Assembly: GCF_019654915.1 (NCBI RefSeq)
Contig: NZ_BPET01000043.1
Location: 1 to 50,456 of the forward strand
Origin: Shewanella sp. MBTL60-007
GTDB lineage: Bacteria; Pseudomonadota; Gammaproteobacteria; Enterobacterales; Shewanellaceae
Direction: 5' to 3'
DNA: 50,456 nucleotides
A program made the position numbers and the translations under genes. The notes under the pieces are model-generated. The model made no database searches, was not told where the DNA came from, and saw nothing but the letters and a program-made list of their open reading frames with translations. Shown here piece after piece: positions 1 through 7,851 of the stretch; within the stretch, counting starts at the first letter, position 1, and every line of letters starts with the position of its first letter.

Positions 1-341
1 CAGTGGCAAAAGTAATAACAAGGTTCAAAGTCACAGCCACTGACGACTGTGTCACAATCTGTAGAGTTTGATAAAAATAGATCAAACTTACCGTTTACAG
101 CCTCAACTTCCTCAACACACAACTTCAACTGCTGTTGCTGTTCGGCAAGCTTTAATTGCTTCTGATTTTTATAAACATAGTGAATGGTAACATTTCGTGG
201 AGGCGGAAAGTCGCCCTCCTGCTTGAAAACGAATAGGTGCACATCTTGCCCGGCCTCTTGCAAAATTTCGGCTTGAGTTAACGCAACTTTGACAGTGCCG
301 TTGGCGTAAAAATTGTGGCAAAAGATGGCTATCTTTTTCAT
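1..341 (-). CDS. Glycosyltransferase family 4-like protein, N-terminal part (cut by window edge)
   Basis: An open frame runs without a stop from an ATG at 341 to the window edge, giving about 113 residues. It begins MKKIAIFCHNFYANGTVKVA, which has the look of the N-terminal Rossmann half of GT-B glycosyltransferases: a beta strand, a short glycine loop, then a helix with 'QAEILQEAG' and a strand 'DVHLFVF'. Such enzymes transfer sugars from nucleotide donors, often in lipopolysaccharide or capsule synthesis. The divergent neighbour is also a glycosyltransferase, which supports a cell-surface glycan locus extending to the left. The nucleotide-sugar-binding C-terminal half is outside the window, so donor and acceptor cannot be guessed. 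An AAGAGA stretch upstream of the ATG may serve as ribosome binding site. Confidence 0.7.
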   Translation of the reverse strand, partial: MKKIAIFCHNFYANGTVKVALTQAEILQEAGQDVHLFVFKQEGDFPPPRNVTIHYVYKNQKQLKLAEQQQQLKLCVEEVEAVNGKFDLFLSNSTDCDTVVSGCDFEPCYYFCH

Positions 342-553
342 TTTACATATATCTCTTACATTAGATTAAGGAGGAATTGTACCAGATGTGCAACTCGTCA
401 GTATAAGTAAATCTAGAGATTACCAAGAGAGGTCGAATGACTCGTTATGGCATCTTTTGACTTTAGCGAAGAGCAAACTTTCTGATTTAGAATACGCTGT
501 CATTCGATTATAATCCTTGTCAGATTACTCTATTGAATTTTGGTTGTTAGGTT

Positions 554-1297
554 ATGAAGTGTTTCGTTATAAGCTTGGTTACAGAGAACAAAAGGCGTGC
601 TCATATTAATCAGCAGTTTAGTTCTCAAGCTATCGAGTTTGAGTTTTATGATGCTATCACACCAGCAACTAATGAGGCGGAGGCTGCTCGCTTACAGATT
701 GTGACCCAAGACTCATCCCTTAGTCGTGGCGAGATCTCCTGCTTGTTAAGCCATGTAGCCATACTCCAAAAGATCGTTGATGAATCTATCCCTTACGCCG
801 CGATTTTTGAAGATGATATTCATCTTGGCAAAGAGGCTGGGCAGTTTTTATGTTCAGACAATTGGATTCCTGACTCGGTTGAGCTGATAAAAGTTGAAAT
901 GTTTAACCATATTGCCAAGGGGCAGTTTTGGGGAGGCCATAAACTAGGGGGCGGCAAAGAACTCTTTAAGCTAACTGGGCGACATTTGGGCGCCGCAGGG
1001 TATATTGTTAGTTGCAGAATGGCGAGTCAGTTGTTGAATGAAGTTCGTCAATGTCAGCCTGTCGAAGCGATAGATAAGATTATCTTTGAAGAGTTGATCA
1101 CATCAAACAAGGTGGATGCATATCAGTTGCAGCCTGCTATTTGCGCGCAAGATGACATTATTGATAGAAAGAATAGCGTACTTCATAGCAGCTTGAACGC
1201 TGAGCGTGTACTGCCAGCCAAGAAGAAGCTGAGTTTGGCACTTAAGATTAAGCGTGAAATTGAGCGCCTGTTTAGTCGTCGAATTCAATTTAAGTAA
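554..1297 (+). CDS. Glycosyltransferase family 25 (lipooligosaccharide-type)
   Basis: This 247-residue protein opens with a strand 'MKCFVISLVTENKRRAHI' followed by 'FEFYDAITP', the hallmark beginning of family GT25 (Lex1/LgtB/LpsA-like) galactosyl- or glucosyltransferases. 'LSRGEISCLLSHVAILQKIVD' and the acidic 'AIFEDDIHLG' (about residues 82-91) match the conserved family blocks, the DD pair being the likely metal/nucleotide-sugar site. There is no signal peptide, as expected for a cytoplasmic enzyme acting on lipid-A-core precursors. The basic C-terminus could contact the inner membrane. It stands divergent from the other glycosyltransferase, with 212 bp between them. Family assignment is firm; the sugar transferred is unknown. 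Confidence 0.85.
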   Translation: MKCFVISLVTENKRRAHINQQFSSQAIEFEFYDAITPATNEAEAARLQIVTQDSSLSRGEISCLLSHVAILQKIVDESIPYAAIFEDDIHLGKEAGQFLCSDNWIPDSVELIKVEMFNHIAKGQFWGGHKLGGGKELFKLTGRHLGAAGYIVSCRMASQLLNEVRQCQPVEAIDKIIFEELITSNKVDAYQLQPAICAQDDIIDRKNSVLHSSLNAERVLPAKKKLSLALKIKREIERLFSRRIQFK

Positions 1298-1369
1298 TTA
1301 GCCGATAGTGGGTCGTTGTTATAGCGCTAACGGGCTATAATTGAGCTTTATTACTAACGATATTTTACA

Positions 1370-1531
1370 ATGAATCGCACCAAGAAGATCACCAAAAAAC
1401 ACATGAGCAAGGTGAAGAAAGCTAACGCTAAGCTCAATACCAGCAACAAGCCGAAGTACATTTCTAAGGCAGAAAGGGAGAGGTTGGCAGCCCTAGCTGT
1501 TGCTGAATCAGTACAAATTGACAGCGAATAG
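1370..1531 (+). CDS. Small basic DUF2986-type protein
   Basis: A 53-residue frame starts at ATG 1370 and stops at TAG 1529-1531. It reads MNRTKKITKKHMSKVKKANA, then an Asn/Ser linker, then 'KPKYISKAERERLAA' and a short acidic tail. The very basic N-terminus and the KxKYISKAER block fit the small DUF2986 family of marine gammaproteobacteria, whose function is unknown. No membrane segment or cysteine is present. The composition suggests a nucleic-acid- or ribosome-associated protein, but that is inference. A longer reading frame on the opposite strand covers the same bases and is taken as a shadow. Confidence 0.7.
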   Translation: MNRTKKITKKHMSKVKKANAKLNTSNKPKYISKAERERLAALAVAESVQIDSE

Positions 1532-1682
1532 GTTCTTTTTTGTGCGAAGAATCGCTTTTCATGATCCAGATGCCATAATTCCGACACGGCTAATATTATT
1601 TACCCTAATGAATATGACAGAATAGCCGGCTAATTTTGGTTTTGTAGGTTTTTTACTACAGAACCTAACGGATAGGAGTTTC

Positions 1683-2906
1683 ATGAATACTGTATATTCA
1701 ATCGGAGAACTAGAATCATTTTTGATCGCCATTTTGGTGTTGTTTATCGGCCACTCAGTTAATCGCCACGTTCGTTTTTTCAAAAAATACAATATCCCAG
1801 AGCCTATTATCGGTGGCTTGGTTGTCGCAGCAGTCATTACTGTTCTTCATTTTCAAAACATTACGCTAGCGTTTTCATTGCCGATGCAAAACACGCTTAT
1901 GTTGATGTTTTTCAGTACCGTGGGGCTTGCGGCCAGTTACAAGCTGCTTGCTCGTGGTGGAAAAAAAGTCTTTATTTTTCTTGGTATCGCCTCGATTTAC
2001 ATCATATTGCAGAATGCGGTGGGGGTGAGTTTGGCTGCAGCCCTTGGTTTAGAGCCTTTGATGGGCTTGGTAGCTGGCTCAATCACCCTTTCTGGCGGGC
2101 ACGGTACCGGCGCCGCTTGGTCGCAGACGTTTGCCGAGCAATACAACATGAATACCCTAGAGTTCGCTATGGCCGCCGCAACATTTGGCTTAGTGATGGG
2201 CGGTATCATCGGCGGTCCGGTGGCACAAAGGCTTATTAATAAAAATAAGCTGGAATCTTCTTACGGTATTGGTGGTAACCATCATAAAGACCATCCAGAC
2301 CTAGTAACCTATGATCAGTTAGAGATCGATAATGTCACCGCTAAGAGTGTGTTAGAAACGCTATTTATCATCATGCTTTGTGTGGCTGGGGCTAAATGGG
2401 TTGGCTACTTGGTTGCCAGTTTTGATATCAGCTGGCTAAAGATGCCAGAGTTTGTTTATGCACTATTTCTTGGGGTGGTCATCACTAACCTTACCGAGAT
2501 GACCCGTGGCTACAAGATGAATAATGAGTGCGTCGATATCTTAGGAACGGTTGCCTTATCTCTGTTCCTCGCGATGGCATTAATGAGCTTAAAGTTATGG
2601 GAGATCTTTGATCTCGCAATCCCACTGTTGATTATCTTAATGGTACAGACAGTGGTGTTAGCCTGTTTTGCATACTTTGTTACCTTCAAGGTGATGGGGT
2701 CAAATTACGATGCGGCGGTGATGGCGGGTGGTCATTGTGGCTTTGGCATGGGGGCTACGCCGACTGCGGTCATGAATATGGGGGCACTGGTATCCCGAAA
2801 TGGCCCGTCTCCACAAGCCTTTATGGTAGTACCTATTGTTGGTGCTTTCTTTATAGACATCGTTAACCTAGTAGTATTGCAGGGCTACATTAAATTTATC
2901 TTGTAG
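1683..2906 (+). CDS. gltS: Sodium/glutamate symporter GltS
   Basis: This 407-residue protein is almost wholly hydrophobic, with about ten or more membrane segments, and belongs to the ESS (glutamate:Na+ symporter) family, which imports glutamate across the inner membrane with sodium. The N-terminal 'HVRFFKKYNIPEPIIGGL' and the two inverted glycine-rich reentrant blocks, 'LSGGHGTGAAWSQTF' (about 138-152) and 'AGGHCGFGMGATPTAVMNM' (about 348-366), are the diagnostic GltS pore loops. Length equals the E. coli protein within a few residues. AGGAG lies seven bases before the ATG. A strong terminator follows, so it is probably monocistronic. Confidence 0.95.
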   Translation: MNTVYSIGELESFLIAILVLFIGHSVNRHVRFFKKYNIPEPIIGGLVVAAVITVLHFQNITLAFSLPMQNTLMLMFFSTVGLAASYKLLARGGKKVFIFLGIASIYIILQNAVGVSLAAALGLEPLMGLVAGSITLSGGHGTGAAWSQTFAEQYNMNTLEFAMAAATFGLVMGGIIGGPVAQRLINKNKLESSYGIGGNHHKDHPDLVTYDQLEIDNVTAKSVLETLFIIMLCVAGAKWVGYLVASFDISWLKMPEFVYALFLGVVITNLTEMTRGYKMNNECVDILGTVALSLFLAMALMSLKLWEIFDLAIPLLIILMVQTVVLACFAYFVTFKVMGSNYDAAVMAGGHCGFGMGATPTAVMNMGALVSRNGPSPQAFMVVPIVGAFFIDIVNLVVLQGYIKFIL

Positions 2907-2926
2907 TGGTTTGCCCCCGTTAGAAC

Positions 2927-2953
2927 AAGGCACGCATTTGCGTGCCTTTTTTG
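2927..2953 (+). terminator. Rho-independent terminator of gltS
   Basis: The arms AAGGCACG and CGTGCCTT flank a short loop and run straight into a T tract. It begins 21 bp after the gltS stop codon. Confidence 0.85.
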
Positions 2954-3106
2954 TTACTTACTGTTTATCGGTGTATTTTTTGCCTGTTTATCAAAACAGG
3001 CCGTACTCCCTATCTTTTCTTCTGCTTGGTCGCTATCTGTGGCTATCACATTTGCCTACGTTAGATTGTCATTCGACTAGAATTAATTTTGACCATGATG
3101 CAATCA

Positions 3107-3127
3107 ATAACGATTTCGATTCGTTAT
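3107..3127. promoter_or_regulatory. Inverted repeat upstream of the bufferin operon
   Basis: ATAACGA (3107-3113) and TCGTTAT (3121-3127) form a perfect 7-bp inverted repeat with a 7-bp spacer, 40 bp before the bufA start. It is the only conspicuous symmetric element in this intergenic region. It could be an operator, part of the promoter read by the operon's ECF sigma factor, or chance. No convincing sigma-70 promoter was found nearby. Confidence 0.35.
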
Positions 3128-3166
3128 AGCTATTGAACATCTCATTAATCAAAAGGACATTCCGAT

Positions 3167-3451
3167 ATGAAATCGACTAAAACAGCCGTAGGTGCAACAG
3201 TCGCAGGCATTCTTGCCGCTAGTCTTTCGCTGGGAGCGCAGGCAGTCCCAGATCAGCCCAAAGAGTGGGAGAAGTGTGCCGGTATTGCTAAAGCCGGTGC
3301 TAATGATTGTGGAGCCTTAGATGGTAGCCATGGCTGCGCAGGCCAGGCTAAAGAAGACAATATGCCTACCGAGTGGATCTATGTTCCAGCAGGCACTTGT
3401 GACAAGATAACAGGCGGTGAAGTTAAAGCCGTCAAACCGGCTAAGAGCTAG
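3167..3451 (+). CDS. bufA: Bufferin-type RiPP precursor (DUF2282, BufA1-like)
   Basis: This 94-residue protein has a Sec-type signal peptide (basic start, hydrophobic core, AQA at 24-26 before VPDQ) and a mature part with exactly four cysteines, C37, C48, C57 and C78, in the order expected of DUF2282. The family was described as bufferins: secreted copper-binding peptides whose core cysteines are oxidised to heterocycles by a DUF692 enzyme. The two genes immediately downstream encode that enzyme and its DUF2063 partner, which makes the assignment strong. The mature product should act in the periplasm as a metal buffer. The stop codon overlaps the GTG start of bufB by one base (TAGTG), so translation is probably coupled. 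The metal bound here is not shown by sequence; copper is the known case. Confidence 0.88.
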   Translation: MKSTKTAVGATVAGILAASLSLGAQAVPDQPKEWEKCAGIAKAGANDCGALDGSHGCAGQAKEDNMPTEWIYVPAGTCDKITGGEVKAVKPAKS

Positions 3452-4350
3452 TGCCTTTACCAAAGATTGTGGGCGCAGGCATAGGTCTGCGTATCCCACA
3501 CGTTCAGCAGTTATTGGCCGATGAGGCTATTCAACTACCTTGGCTAGAGGTGTTGGTCGATAATTGGTTGGTAGATGGTGGATTAAATCAGTACCTACTC
3601 AAAGCCGTAAGTGAACGTTTTCAATTAGTTTTCCATAGTGTTGGTCTATCTTTAGGTGGACCAAGTCCTCTCGATCTTGATTACCTTCGAAGAATAAAAG
3701 ACTTAAAGCAGCAATGTGGTGCCCATTGGTATTCTGAGCATGCCAGCTTTTCTGGCAATGGTGATTTTAAGGTTGCCGATCTATTGCCCCTGCCATACAC
3801 CCAAGAGGCGGTGATGCATATCAGCCAACGTATTAAGCAGACTCAGGACTTCATGGGAGAAAGAATTCTGCTAGAAAACGTGTCTACCTATATGAGCTGT
3901 CGTCATAACGAATTGAGCGAGGGGGAGTTTATTGCTGCTATAGCTGAAGAAGCCGATTGTTACTTACTGCTTGATATTAATAATGCCTTTGTCACTAGCG
4001 TTAACCTCAATCAGTCAATGCAATCTTTTATGGAGGCGATTCCGACTGAACGAGTGAAGCAGATCCATCTGGCAGGTTTTCATGATAAGGGAGACTATCT
4101 GCTTGACGCCCATAACCATCCGGTTGATCCCAATGTGTGGGCGGCATTTGAATCCTATATCCAGCGACATGGCGCAATCCCGAGCATGATTGAATGGGAT
4201 AGCGAATTGCCGACTCTAGAGCGATTACTGCAAGAGCGAGCCATCGCGGCGGGTATATTACAAGCTGTGCCAATGGTTAATGTTGGCTCTGAAAACTTGA
4301 GTGGTAAGGCGGTTGGTGACACAAGTATTGGTGATGAGCAATGCGCTTAG
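3451..4350 (+). CDS. bufB: DUF692 multinuclear non-heme iron oxidase (MNIO), bufferin-modifying
   Basis: A 299-residue TIM-barrel-type DUF692 protein, the family that includes MbnB of methanobactin synthesis. It starts at GTG 3451. Candidate iron ligands sit in the expected order: H62 (FHSVGLSLGG), H97 (YSEHASF), E142 (LLENVSTYM), D175/N177 (LLLDINNAFV), H206 and H211 (HLAGFHD), H221/H223 (DAHNHPV) and E248 (IEWDSELP). Such enzymes use two or three irons and O2 to convert peptide cysteines, here probably those of BufA, into thiooxazole or related groups. Activity needs a partner, supplied by the next gene, which overlaps by ten bases. The enzyme should act in the cytoplasm before export of the precursor. 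Confidence 0.92.
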   Translation: MPLPKIVGAGIGLRIPHVQQLLADEAIQLPWLEVLVDNWLVDGGLNQYLLKAVSERFQLVFHSVGLSLGGPSPLDLDYLRRIKDLKQQCGAHWYSEHASFSGNGDFKVADLLPLPYTQEAVMHISQRIKQTQDFMGERILLENVSTYMSCRHNELSEGEFIAAIAEEADCYLLLDINNAFVTSVNLNQSMQSFMEAIPTERVKQIHLAGFHDKGDYLLDAHNHPVDPNVWAAFESYIQRHGAIPSMIEWDSELPTLERLLQERAIAAGILQAVPMVNVGSENLSGKAVGDTSIGDEQCA

Positions 4351-5120
4351 CACAGTGGCAGTCAGCCTTTATTCATGCCCTTAAGCCCCATGGCAATGGG
4401 GAAGCTCTTGTTCAGTTAGTCAATGAGCGAGAACAGAATAGAGTCGAGATCTACCGCAATAATGCATTTCAAGCGTTATTGAGTGCGCTGAAATTGGTCT
4501 TTCCTGTTTGCCAAGCTGTGGTGGGAGAAACCTGTTTTACGCAATTGGTCAGAGGGTATGAGCAACAGCACCCATTAAGTAACAGTAACTTGAATCGTTA
4601 TGGACGGCACTTTCCCCAATGGTTAGCGCATGAGCTCAGTCAACATGAAGCTTTTAAAGATCTGCTGTATCTGCCTGAACTGGCCCAATTAGAGTGGCTG
4701 TTGAATCAAAGTTATTATGCAATGGATCTTGATGGATTTATGCAGCCACCAAACTGCAGGTTAGAGCTGCTAGCCACACTCGATGAGCAGGCGCAGCAGC
4801 AAGCGGCTTTATTATTACGCCCTGATCTAGCCCTACTGAGCTGCCATTATCCAGTGCAGAATGTGTGGAATAGGCATAATGCTCAACTAAATAGCGCTGA
4901 GGTTATCGGCAGTGGCATCAGTTATCTGGTAATTCATAGAGAGGGTTTTAAAGCGCAGTTTAGTGTCATTGATAAGGCTCTAATGCAATTGCTAAGTGCG
5001 ATATTCGCTGGGCAAACTCTAGCACAAATGGCAGATTCGGCGCTGGATCTGAGTCTTTTAGGTGGTCTGATAGAGCGTCAGTGGATCTGCGGCTTTAGAT
5101 TAGCTCTAGAGGCGGACTGA
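4341..5120 (+). CDS. bufC: DUF2063 partner protein of the MNIO enzyme (BufC-like)
   Basis: This 259-residue protein carries the N-terminal DUF2063 'putative DNA-binding' domain: 'LAQWQSAFIHAL', then 'NREQ..RVEIYRNNAFQALLSALKLVFPVCQAVVGE' (about 33-73) and 'PELAQLEWLLNQSYYAMD'. Despite the domain's old name, proteins of this family act as the recognition partner that binds the precursor's leader and presents it to the DUF692 oxidase. It overlaps bufB by ten bases, which supports a stoichiometric complex. No membrane segment is seen. The C-terminal half (about 130-259) is more variable and probably engages the substrate. Confidence 0.87.
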   Translation: MRLAQWQSAFIHALKPHGNGEALVQLVNEREQNRVEIYRNNAFQALLSALKLVFPVCQAVVGETCFTQLVRGYEQQHPLSNSNLNRYGRHFPQWLAHELSQHEAFKDLLYLPELAQLEWLLNQSYYAMDLDGFMQPPNCRLELLATLDEQAQQQAALLLRPDLALLSCHYPVQNVWNRHNAQLNSAEVIGSGISYLVIHREGFKAQFSVIDKALMQLLSAIFAGQTLAQMADSALDLSLLGGLIERQWICGFRLALEAD

Positions 5121-5125
5121 ATCAG

Positions 5126-5605
5126 ATGGATAGAGAGTTGCTGCAGGCTTTGTACCGGTACTGTTTCTGCCTTACTGCGAATAGCTCTCAGGCTGAAGAT
5201 TTATTGCAAACGGCCATAGAGAGTTGGTTAAAGACAAACTGTAAGCCTATTCAGTTAAGAGCTTACTTAAGAAAGGTGATCCGCAATCAGTTCATCGATG
5301 ACTGTCGCAGGCTCAAGTGTGTGGATTTTGAGCCACTCGATGACAATGCGCCTGCGCTACTCGACGAGACCTGTCTAGAAGAGATTGAAATTCAGCATAA
5401 CCTCATTGGACACCTATTTGAGCTTCTCAATCCTGCCGAGAGAGAGGTGCTCTATTTGTGGGCCGTAGAGGGTTATAGCGCTGCTGAGATTGCCATAGAG
5501 ATACAGCAACCACGAGGCACCATCTTGTCCCGTTTACACCGTATTAAATTGAAAACAGCCGATCTTAATCTAGATGCTTCGGTGCAGAACATCGGTGGGC
5601 AATAG
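5126..5605 (+). CDS. ECF-type RNA polymerase sigma factor of the bufferin operon
   Basis: A 159-residue sigma-70 family protein of minimal ECF architecture. Region 2 is visible as 'LYRYCFCLTANSSQAEDLLQTAIESWLK' in two blocks (about 8-36), with 'LRKVIRNQFIDDCRR' behind it; region 4 follows as 'LNPAEREVLYLWAVEGYSAAEIAIEI' (split over about 100-128) with the recognition helix 'RGTILSRLHRIK'. It starts five bases after bufC and ends two bases before the next gene. By context it probably transcribes its own operon under metal stress, as ECF factors do for several DUF2282 operons. The promoter it reads was not identified. Confidence 0.88.
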   Translation: MDRELLQALYRYCFCLTANSSQAEDLLQTAIESWLKTNCKPIQLRAYLRKVIRNQFIDDCRRLKCVDFEPLDDNAPALLDETCLEEIEIQHNLIGHLFELLNPAEREVLYLWAVEGYSAAEIAIEIQQPRGTILSRLHRIKLKTADLNLDASVQNIGGQ

Positions 5606-5607
5606 CT

Positions 5608-6372
5608 ATGACGAAAAAGACTGACGCCACCGATATGAACTTTAAAGCCTTAGTTAAGCAGCATATTGAAGCTCAAGCCTTGAGTGAGCAAGGGGTGGCT
5701 AGGATGCAAAGCTTATTGGCTGGGATTGAGAATACGCAAAGTCATTCGATAGAAGTACCATCAATAGATAGCGACTCTGTTGCTACGGCGCAGAGTCGTG
5801 AGCCTGAAACGCTAGCGGGGGATCCAACAGTGAGAAGGGCAAGTAGCAACTGGTATTTGTTACGCCTTAAGAGCCTAGTCGCGCTTGCGGCGAGCGTAGT
5901 GCTCTTGCTACTTAGCGTGCAGTGGTATCCTGAGATAAGTTGGCAAGGAGAAGTGAGGGGGAGTCGTGGGGGCGCGGTGAGTGATATGCACGCAAAGATA
6001 GCCAACGAAGTGGCTAAAAATCACATCAAGATGAAACCATTAGAGGTGCAAACCGCACAGCTATCACAACTAAGGGCATATTTCACCGAGCTTGATTTTA
6101 CACTCGTAAGCTCTAGCCGTATCGATGATGCAAAACAGATGATAGGTGGACGGTATTGCTCAATCCAAGGCCTGACGGCTGCACAGATAAGATTTGTCGA
6201 TCCGTTACAGTCTGTGACGTTATACCAAGTTCAATATGATAAGCGGCTGTATGGTGAGATCCCGATAATGGAATCTGGCGAGACACCAATAGAACTGGTG
6301 GTGAGAGGGGTTACCGTATCTATCTGGGTTGAGAAAGGGTTATTGATGGCGACAGCGCGCTCAATTGAATAA
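5608..6372 (+). CDS. Probable membrane anti-sigma factor of the bufferin operon
   Basis: A 254-residue single-pass protein: a soluble, partly helical N-terminus (1-80), one membrane helix at about 86-106 (ending LLLLSVQWYP), and a C-terminal domain on the other side of the membrane. This topology, and its place two bases after an ECF sigma gene, make it the likely anti-sigma partner. The N-terminal part lacks the HxxxCxxC zinc motif of the common ZAS anti-sigma class. The periplasmic part has a single cysteine in 'GGRYCSIQG', which could take part in sensing; that is inference. It ends 24 bp short of the convergent lipoprotein gene, and no terminator is visible in the gap. Confidence 0.72.
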   Translation: MTKKTDATDMNFKALVKQHIEAQALSEQGVARMQSLLAGIENTQSHSIEVPSIDSDSVATAQSREPETLAGDPTVRRASSNWYLLRLKSLVALAASVVLLLLSVQWYPEISWQGEVRGSRGGAVSDMHAKIANEVAKNHIKMKPLEVQTAQLSQLRAYFTELDFTLVSSSRIDDAKQMIGGRYCSIQGLTAAQIRFVDPLQSVTLYQVQYDKRLYGEIPIMESGETPIELVVRGVTVSIWVEKGLLMATARSIE

Positions 6373-6396
6373 CCCTCATCATAATGGTGCTCGCTT

Positions 6397-6846
6397 TTAT
6401 TCCGAGAGTTTATTGTCACGACGATACAATTGCCATTGCTCTATTTTTTCACCATTGGGTAAGGTACAGATACTGGTCGCAAGATCAACGCTGCCACCTT
6501 GGGCAATGCAGTTTTGTGTCGCAGGATTCGGCTTGCCCACTCTAGGTTTATGCAGCTCGGAACTCGCCTCTGAGACAGAGTCATCAGACTGGTGATCTCT
6601 ACGGTACAAGCTCCACTCCTCTATACGCTCGCCACTCGGTAGGGTGCAATAACCGACTTCCCCTTCCGCTTGCTTTTCAATAGCTAACTCTCCACCAAGT
6701 GAAACGCAGTAAGTTGAAGCTGGGTTGGCGAGCTGAACAGGCTTTTTCGTGTCATCTTGCGCAGGGTTACAGGCGGTGAGAAGCATCATTGCTGCACTAA
6801 CAGTGACTATTTTTACATAGTTAATTACATGGCGAGATCTTTTCAT
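6397..6846 (-). CDS. Lipoprotein with two DUF333 domains
   Basis: This 149-residue protein starts with a lipoprotein signal (MKRSRHVINY... LLTAC, lipid Cys at 26). Two copies of the DUF333 unit follow: 'NPASTYCVSLGG...GYCTLPSGERIEEWSLYRRD' (about 41-84) and 'NPATQNCIAQGG...SICTLPNGEKIEQWQLYRRD' (about 107-144). Each copy has two cysteines, likely a disulfide, and ends in the same EW.LYRRD block, so the gene shows an internal duplication. DUF333 proteins are small surface or periplasmic proteins of unknown role, sometimes called putative hemolysins without good basis. It is convergent with the bufferin operon. Location is probably the outer membrane, as no Asp follows the lipid Cys. Confidence 0.8.
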   Translation of the reverse strand: MKRSRHVINYVKIVTVSAAMMLLTACNPAQDDTKKPVQLANPASTYCVSLGGELAIEKQAEGEVGYCTLPSGERIEEWSLYRRDHQSDDSVSEASSELHKPRVGKPNPATQNCIAQGGSVDLATSICTLPNGEKIEQWQLYRRDNKLSE

Positions 6847-6985
6847 TGGCTACTCCGTTGCAGTCTTTATTGATCACTAAATTACGTCGATACGGTTACT
6901 AACGAAAATTTTTCATAAAAGGGTTATTTTATTTAATCTAAGGTTGGAGCTAACTAAGTGCAAGTTGCAATGATCCGTGAGGCGC

Positions 6986-7020
6986 AAATAATAAAAAAGT
7001 GGTCACTCTGGACCACTTTC
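6986..7020 (-). terminator. Terminator of the moeA-moeB operon
   Basis: AAAGTGGTC (6996-7004) and GACCACTTT (7011-7019) form a 9-bp stem with a 6-base loop. Read on the minus strand the stem is followed by a T-rich run. It lies 27 bp after the moeB stop codon. Confidence 0.8.
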
Positions 7021-7046
7021 ATCAAGTTATTTATTGCAGATAATGC

Positions 7047-7817
7047 CTAGCCACACACTTTACATTGTGGTTGTTTTGGTAGTTTCATCTCTCTAAACTC
7101 CATGGTCATTGCATCTATCATCAAGATGCGTCCAGCCAGAGTTTGCCCCATGTTGGCGATGACCTTGATGGCTTCGACTGCTTGTAAGCAGCCAACCATG
7201 CCGACCACTGGGGCTAGAATTCCTGATTCGACACAGCTTAGTTGTTGCTCGCCAAAAAGCTTGCTGAAGCAGTGGTAGCAAGGAGTATCGCCTTGGTAAT
7301 CGAATACCGTGACCATGCCTTCCATACGAATCGCAGCAGCCGAGATTAGTGGCTTCTTATGCTTAAAGCAACTTTGGTTTAGCTGTTCGCGCACGGCAAC
7401 ATTGTCGGTGCAATCCATTACTATAGAGTGTTGCTCGACAAGGGCATCGATTTCATGATCATCGAGTACCGCATTAATCGTCTCTATCTGAATGTGTGGG
7501 TTAAGTGCCGTTAAACTCTGCTTGGCCGAGTCGACCTTAGCTTGGCCGACGTTGGCGTCTTGATGTAAAACCTGTCTTTGCAGATTTGAGATCTCAACGG
7601 TATCAAAATCGACTAAGGTCATCGAGCCTGCCCCTGCTACCGCAAGGTACTGGCTCGCGGCGCAGCCTAAACCACCTGCACCAATAATGAGCACCTTAGC
7701 TTGCTTGAGTTTTTCCTGGCCTTCAAAGTCCATCGACTTGATCGATATTTGGCGGCTATAACGCAATATTTCTGCATCAGATAAGATTTCATCTGTTGCT
7801 GCTTGTTCGGTCGACAT
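7047..7817 (-). CDS. moeB: Molybdopterin-synthase adenylyltransferase MoeB
   Basis: A 256-residue E1-like enzyme that adenylates the C-terminal glycine of MoaD with ATP, so that it can be loaded with sulfur for molybdopterin synthesis in the cytoplasm. The nucleotide-binding 'IIGAGGLGCAASQYLA' and 'LVDFDTVEISNLQRQ' are clear, 'DCTDNVAVR' carries the conserved Asp, and two CxxC pairs, 'CYHC' and 'CKVC' at the very C-terminus, make the structural zinc site. The frame can be extended one codon to a TTG, but the ATG at 7817 is preferred. It follows moeA by about 34 bp. ThiF is a close relative; the moeA neighbour decides for MoeB. Confidence 0.92.
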   Translation of the reverse strand: MSTEQAATDEILSDAEILRYSRQISIKSMDFEGQEKLKQAKVLIIGAGGLGCAASQYLAVAGAGSMTLVDFDTVEISNLQRQVLHQDANVGQAKVDSAKQSLTALNPHIQIETINAVLDDHEIDALVEQHSIVMDCTDNVAVREQLNQSCFKHKKPLISAAAIRMEGMVTVFDYQGDTPCYHCFSKLFGEQQLSCVESGILAPVVGMVGCLQAVEAIKVIANMGQTLAGRILMIDAMTMEFREMKLPKQPQCKVCG

Positions 7818-7851
7818 CAAATTGATCTCATATGTTTAGGTAGTGCAGAGC

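Noticed and set aside
1354..1587. 77-codon frame on the minus strand over the DUF2986 gene
   Set aside because: The plus-strand DUF2986 protein explains the region; the minus frame is a hydrophobic shadow of its Lys-rich codons.
2911..3129. 72-codon frame after gltS
   Set aside because: It runs through the gltS terminator, has no ribosome binding site and no family resemblance.
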